Assembly (NCBI GenBank): GCA_013389125.1
Contig: JACADX010000069.1
Location: 1 to 7,327, forward strand
Origin: Parvularculaceae bacterium
GTDB taxonomy: Bacteria > Pseudomonadota > Alphaproteobacteria > Caulobacterales > Parvularculaceae
Length of the DNA: 7,327 nucleotides
Direction of reading: 5' to 3'
Shown here: positions 5,953-7,327 of the stretch, in pieces
How the letters are laid out: each line of letters begins with the position of its first letter
How positions within the stretch are numbered: the stretch's first letter is position 1
Notes under the pieces: generated by a model
What the model was told of the DNA's origin: nothing
Seen by the model: the letters and a program-made list of their open reading frames with translations, nothing else
Databases searched by the model: none
Program-made: the position numbers and the translations under genes

Positions 5953-7281
5953 ATGGGCAAGACATTCGATCTCCTGTTGAAGAACGGGACCGTGGTCAAT
6001 CATGACGGCGAAGGAATGCGCGATGTCGGCGTCGTTGGAGGGAGAATCGCCGACATCGGCGACCTCTCGCGCGCATCGGCCGGCGAGACGATTGACTGCG
6101 CGGGCTTGCACGTCCTCCCCGGCGTCATCGACACGCAGGTGCACTTCCGCGAGCCCGGTCCGACGCACAAGGAGGATCTCGAATCAGGAAGCCGCGCGGC
6201 GGTCCTCGGCGGCGTCGTCGCGGTCTTCGAAATGCCGAACACCAATCCCTTAACGACAACGCCAGCGGCGCTCGAAGACAAGCTCGCGCGCGCCTATCGC
6301 CGGATGTTCTGCGATCACGCGTTTTATGTCGGGGCGACGCATCAAAACCCCAAGGACCTTGGCGAGCTCGAACGCATGAAAGGCGTCTGCGGCGTCAAGA
6401 TCTTCATGGGCGCCTCGACCGGCGATCTCCTCGTCGAGGACGATGCGGGCGTCCTTGACGTTCTGCGCCATGGGCGCCGGCGCGTCGCCGTCCACTCCGA
6501 GGATGAGTTCATGCTGCGTGAAAACAGGAAATTCGCGCGCGACGGCGACTGGACGTCCCATACCGAGGTAAGGACGGCGGAAGCCGCGGTCTCGTCGACG
6601 AAACGTCTCCTCCGTCTCGCGCGCGAGGCTGGGCGGCGCATCCATGTCCTCCATGTCTCGACGGCGGAAGAGATCCCGCTCCTCGCGGCGGCGAAGGACA
6701 TTGCGACGGCGGAAGCGACGCCGCAACATCTGACGCTCGCCGCGCCGGATTGCTATCGCGCGCTGAAGGGTCTTGCGCAGATGAACCCGCCGATCCGGGA
6801 CGCGCGCCATCGCGACGGATTGTGGGAAGGAATGCGCCTCGGGGTCTTTGACGTCATCGGCTCCGATCACGCGCCGCACACGCGCGAGGAGAAGGCAAAG
6901 CCCTATCCAGCCTCGCCGTCCGGCATGCCGGGCGTGCAAACGCTCGTCCCTGTCATGCTCAATCACGTCGCCGAAGGACGGCTAAGCCTTGCGCGCTTCG
7001 TCGATCTCGTCTGCCATGGCCCGAACCGGATTTTCGGGATCGCCGGCAAAGGCCGGCTCGCCGCCGGATACGACGCCGATTTCACGATCGTCGACCTGAA
7101 GCGCCGGGAGACGATCTCCAATGCGCAGCAGGCGACGCGCGTCGGCTGGACGCCGTTCGACGGGATGGCGGTCAAGGGCTGGCCGGTCATGACGATCATC
7201 CGGGGACGGACGGTGATGCGGGAGGGAGAAATCCTCGGACCCGCGGCGGGCGAACCGGTGCGGTTCCAGGAGACGGTTTGA
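5953..7281 (+). CDS. Dihydroorotase-like amidohydrolase, 442 aa
   Basis: This is a cyclic-amide hydrolase of the amidohydrolase superfamily, probably a PyrC-type dihydroorotase converting carbamoyl-aspartate to dihydroorotate in pyrimidine synthesis. An N-terminal strand L-L-L-K-N-G-T-V-V and the C-terminal G-Y-D-A-D-F-T-I-V-D-L build the usual beta-sandwich around a TIM barrel. Metal-site motifs are D-T-Q-V-H-F-R-E-P-G (60-69), V-K-I-F-M with K149 as candidate carboxylated lysine, V-A-V-H-S-E-D-E (H181), H-V-L-H-V-S (H231/H234) and G-S-D-H-A-P-H-T (D305). M-P-N-T-N-P is the usual substrate-side motif. The first His of the H-x-H pair is Gln (Q62). A lysine in the F-M motif is more like hydantoinases and allantoinases than class I dihydroorotases, so these remain alternatives. 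The start at 5953 has a weak ribosome binding site but gives the standard N-terminus. It follows the membrane-protein gene by 44 bp, and co-transcription is possible. A hairpin terminator follows. Confidence 0.88.
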   Translation: MGKTFDLLLKNGTVVNHDGEGMRDVGVVGGRIADIGDLSRASAGETIDCAGLHVLPGVIDTQVHFREPGPTHKEDLESGSRAAVLGGVVAVFEMPNTNPLTTTPAALEDKLARAYRRMFCDHAFYVGATHQNPKDLGELERMKGVCGVKIFMGASTGDLLVEDDAGVLDVLRHGRRRVAVHSEDEFMLRENRKFARDGDWTSHTEVRTAEAAVSSTKRLLRLAREAGRRIHVLHVSTAEEIPLLAAAKDIATAEATPQHLTLAAPDCYRALKGLAQMNPPIRDARHRDGLWEGMRLGVFDVIGSDHAPHTREEKAKPYPASPSGMPGVQTLVPVMLNHVAEGRLSLARFVDLVCHGPNRIFGIAGKGRLAAGYDADFTIVDLKRRETISNAQQATRVGWTPFDGMAVKGWPVMTIIRGRTVMREGEILGPAAGEPVRFQETV

Positions 7282-7299
7282 TCAACGCCCAAAAAAAGC

Positions 7300-7324
7300 G
7301 GCGGCCCCGTTGAGGGGGGCCGCC
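7300..7324. terminator. Strong hairpin terminator, probably bidirectional
   Basis: GGCGGCCCC at 7300-7308 pairs with GGGGCCGCC at 7316-7324, a perfect 9-bp G/C stem around a 7-base loop. Seven A residues at 7291-7297 lie just left of the stem, so on the minus strand the hairpin is followed by seven T, a classic intrinsic terminator for a leftward gene beyond the window. For the plus-strand amidohydrolase gene, whose stop is 19 bases upstream of the stem, any T-tract would lie past the window edge. Confidence 0.8.
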
Positions 7325-7327
7325 CCC

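Noticed and set aside
6250..6966. Minus-strand frame of 238 codons inside the amidohydrolase gene
   Set aside because: It is an Arg-rich shadow of a gene whose plus-strand product has all the expected amidohydrolase motifs.

Overview
The window is GC-rich and densely coded. Gene families and order point to an alphaproteobacterium: tlyA sits next to an RlmD/RumA-type gene, there is an XRE/MmyB-like regulator, and the dihydroorotase has a D-T-Q-V-H-F-R-E-P-G metal motif that I associate from memory with this class. The genus cannot be told from the sequence alone.

Layout. (1) Positions 1-1292 hold two divergent lipoprotein genes around a 308-bp intergenic region. On the minus strand is a small Ala/Glu-rich lipoprotein cut by the window edge; on the plus strand is a 274-aa lipoprotein with a Met-rich tail. 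The region between them carries a 15-bp perfect palindrome and a possible promoter. (2) Positions 1293-1474 are a convergent intergenic region with GC-rich hairpins and an exact 21-bp direct repeat whose copies start 100 bp apart. (3) Positions 1475-5329 form a tight minus-strand operon, transcribed from high to low coordinates: XRE/MmyB-like regulator, tlyA, an RlmD/RumA-type rRNA m5U methyltransferase, and a class I SAM methyltransferase of unknown substrate. Junctions are a 4-bp overlap, a 23-bp overlap and a 3-bp gap, and the three methyltransferase genes start with GTG, TTG and TTG, so translational coupling is likely. (4) Positions 5330-5458 are a divergent control region with a 17-bp dyad, the probable operator for the regulator. 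(5) Positions 5459-5908 encode a small four-helix membrane protein of unknown function. (6) Positions 5953-7281 encode a dihydroorotase-like amidohydrolase, followed by a strong hairpin terminator at the right edge.

How the genes may work together. TlyA and the RlmD-like enzyme both act on rRNA and form a ribosome-modification pair. The third methyltransferase is expressed with them but may not act on RNA. The regulator probably binds the dyad and could control both its own operon, and so all three methyltransferases, and the divergent membrane protein. The dihydroorotase-like enzyme probably belongs to pyrimidine or related cyclic-amide metabolism and shows no clear link to the operon. I found no mobile elements, CRISPR arrays, tRNA or rRNA genes. 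Most of the window is conventional core genome; the least ordinary parts are the regulator-methyltransferase operon with its dyad, the 21-bp repeat pair, and the Gln in the amidohydrolase metal motif.
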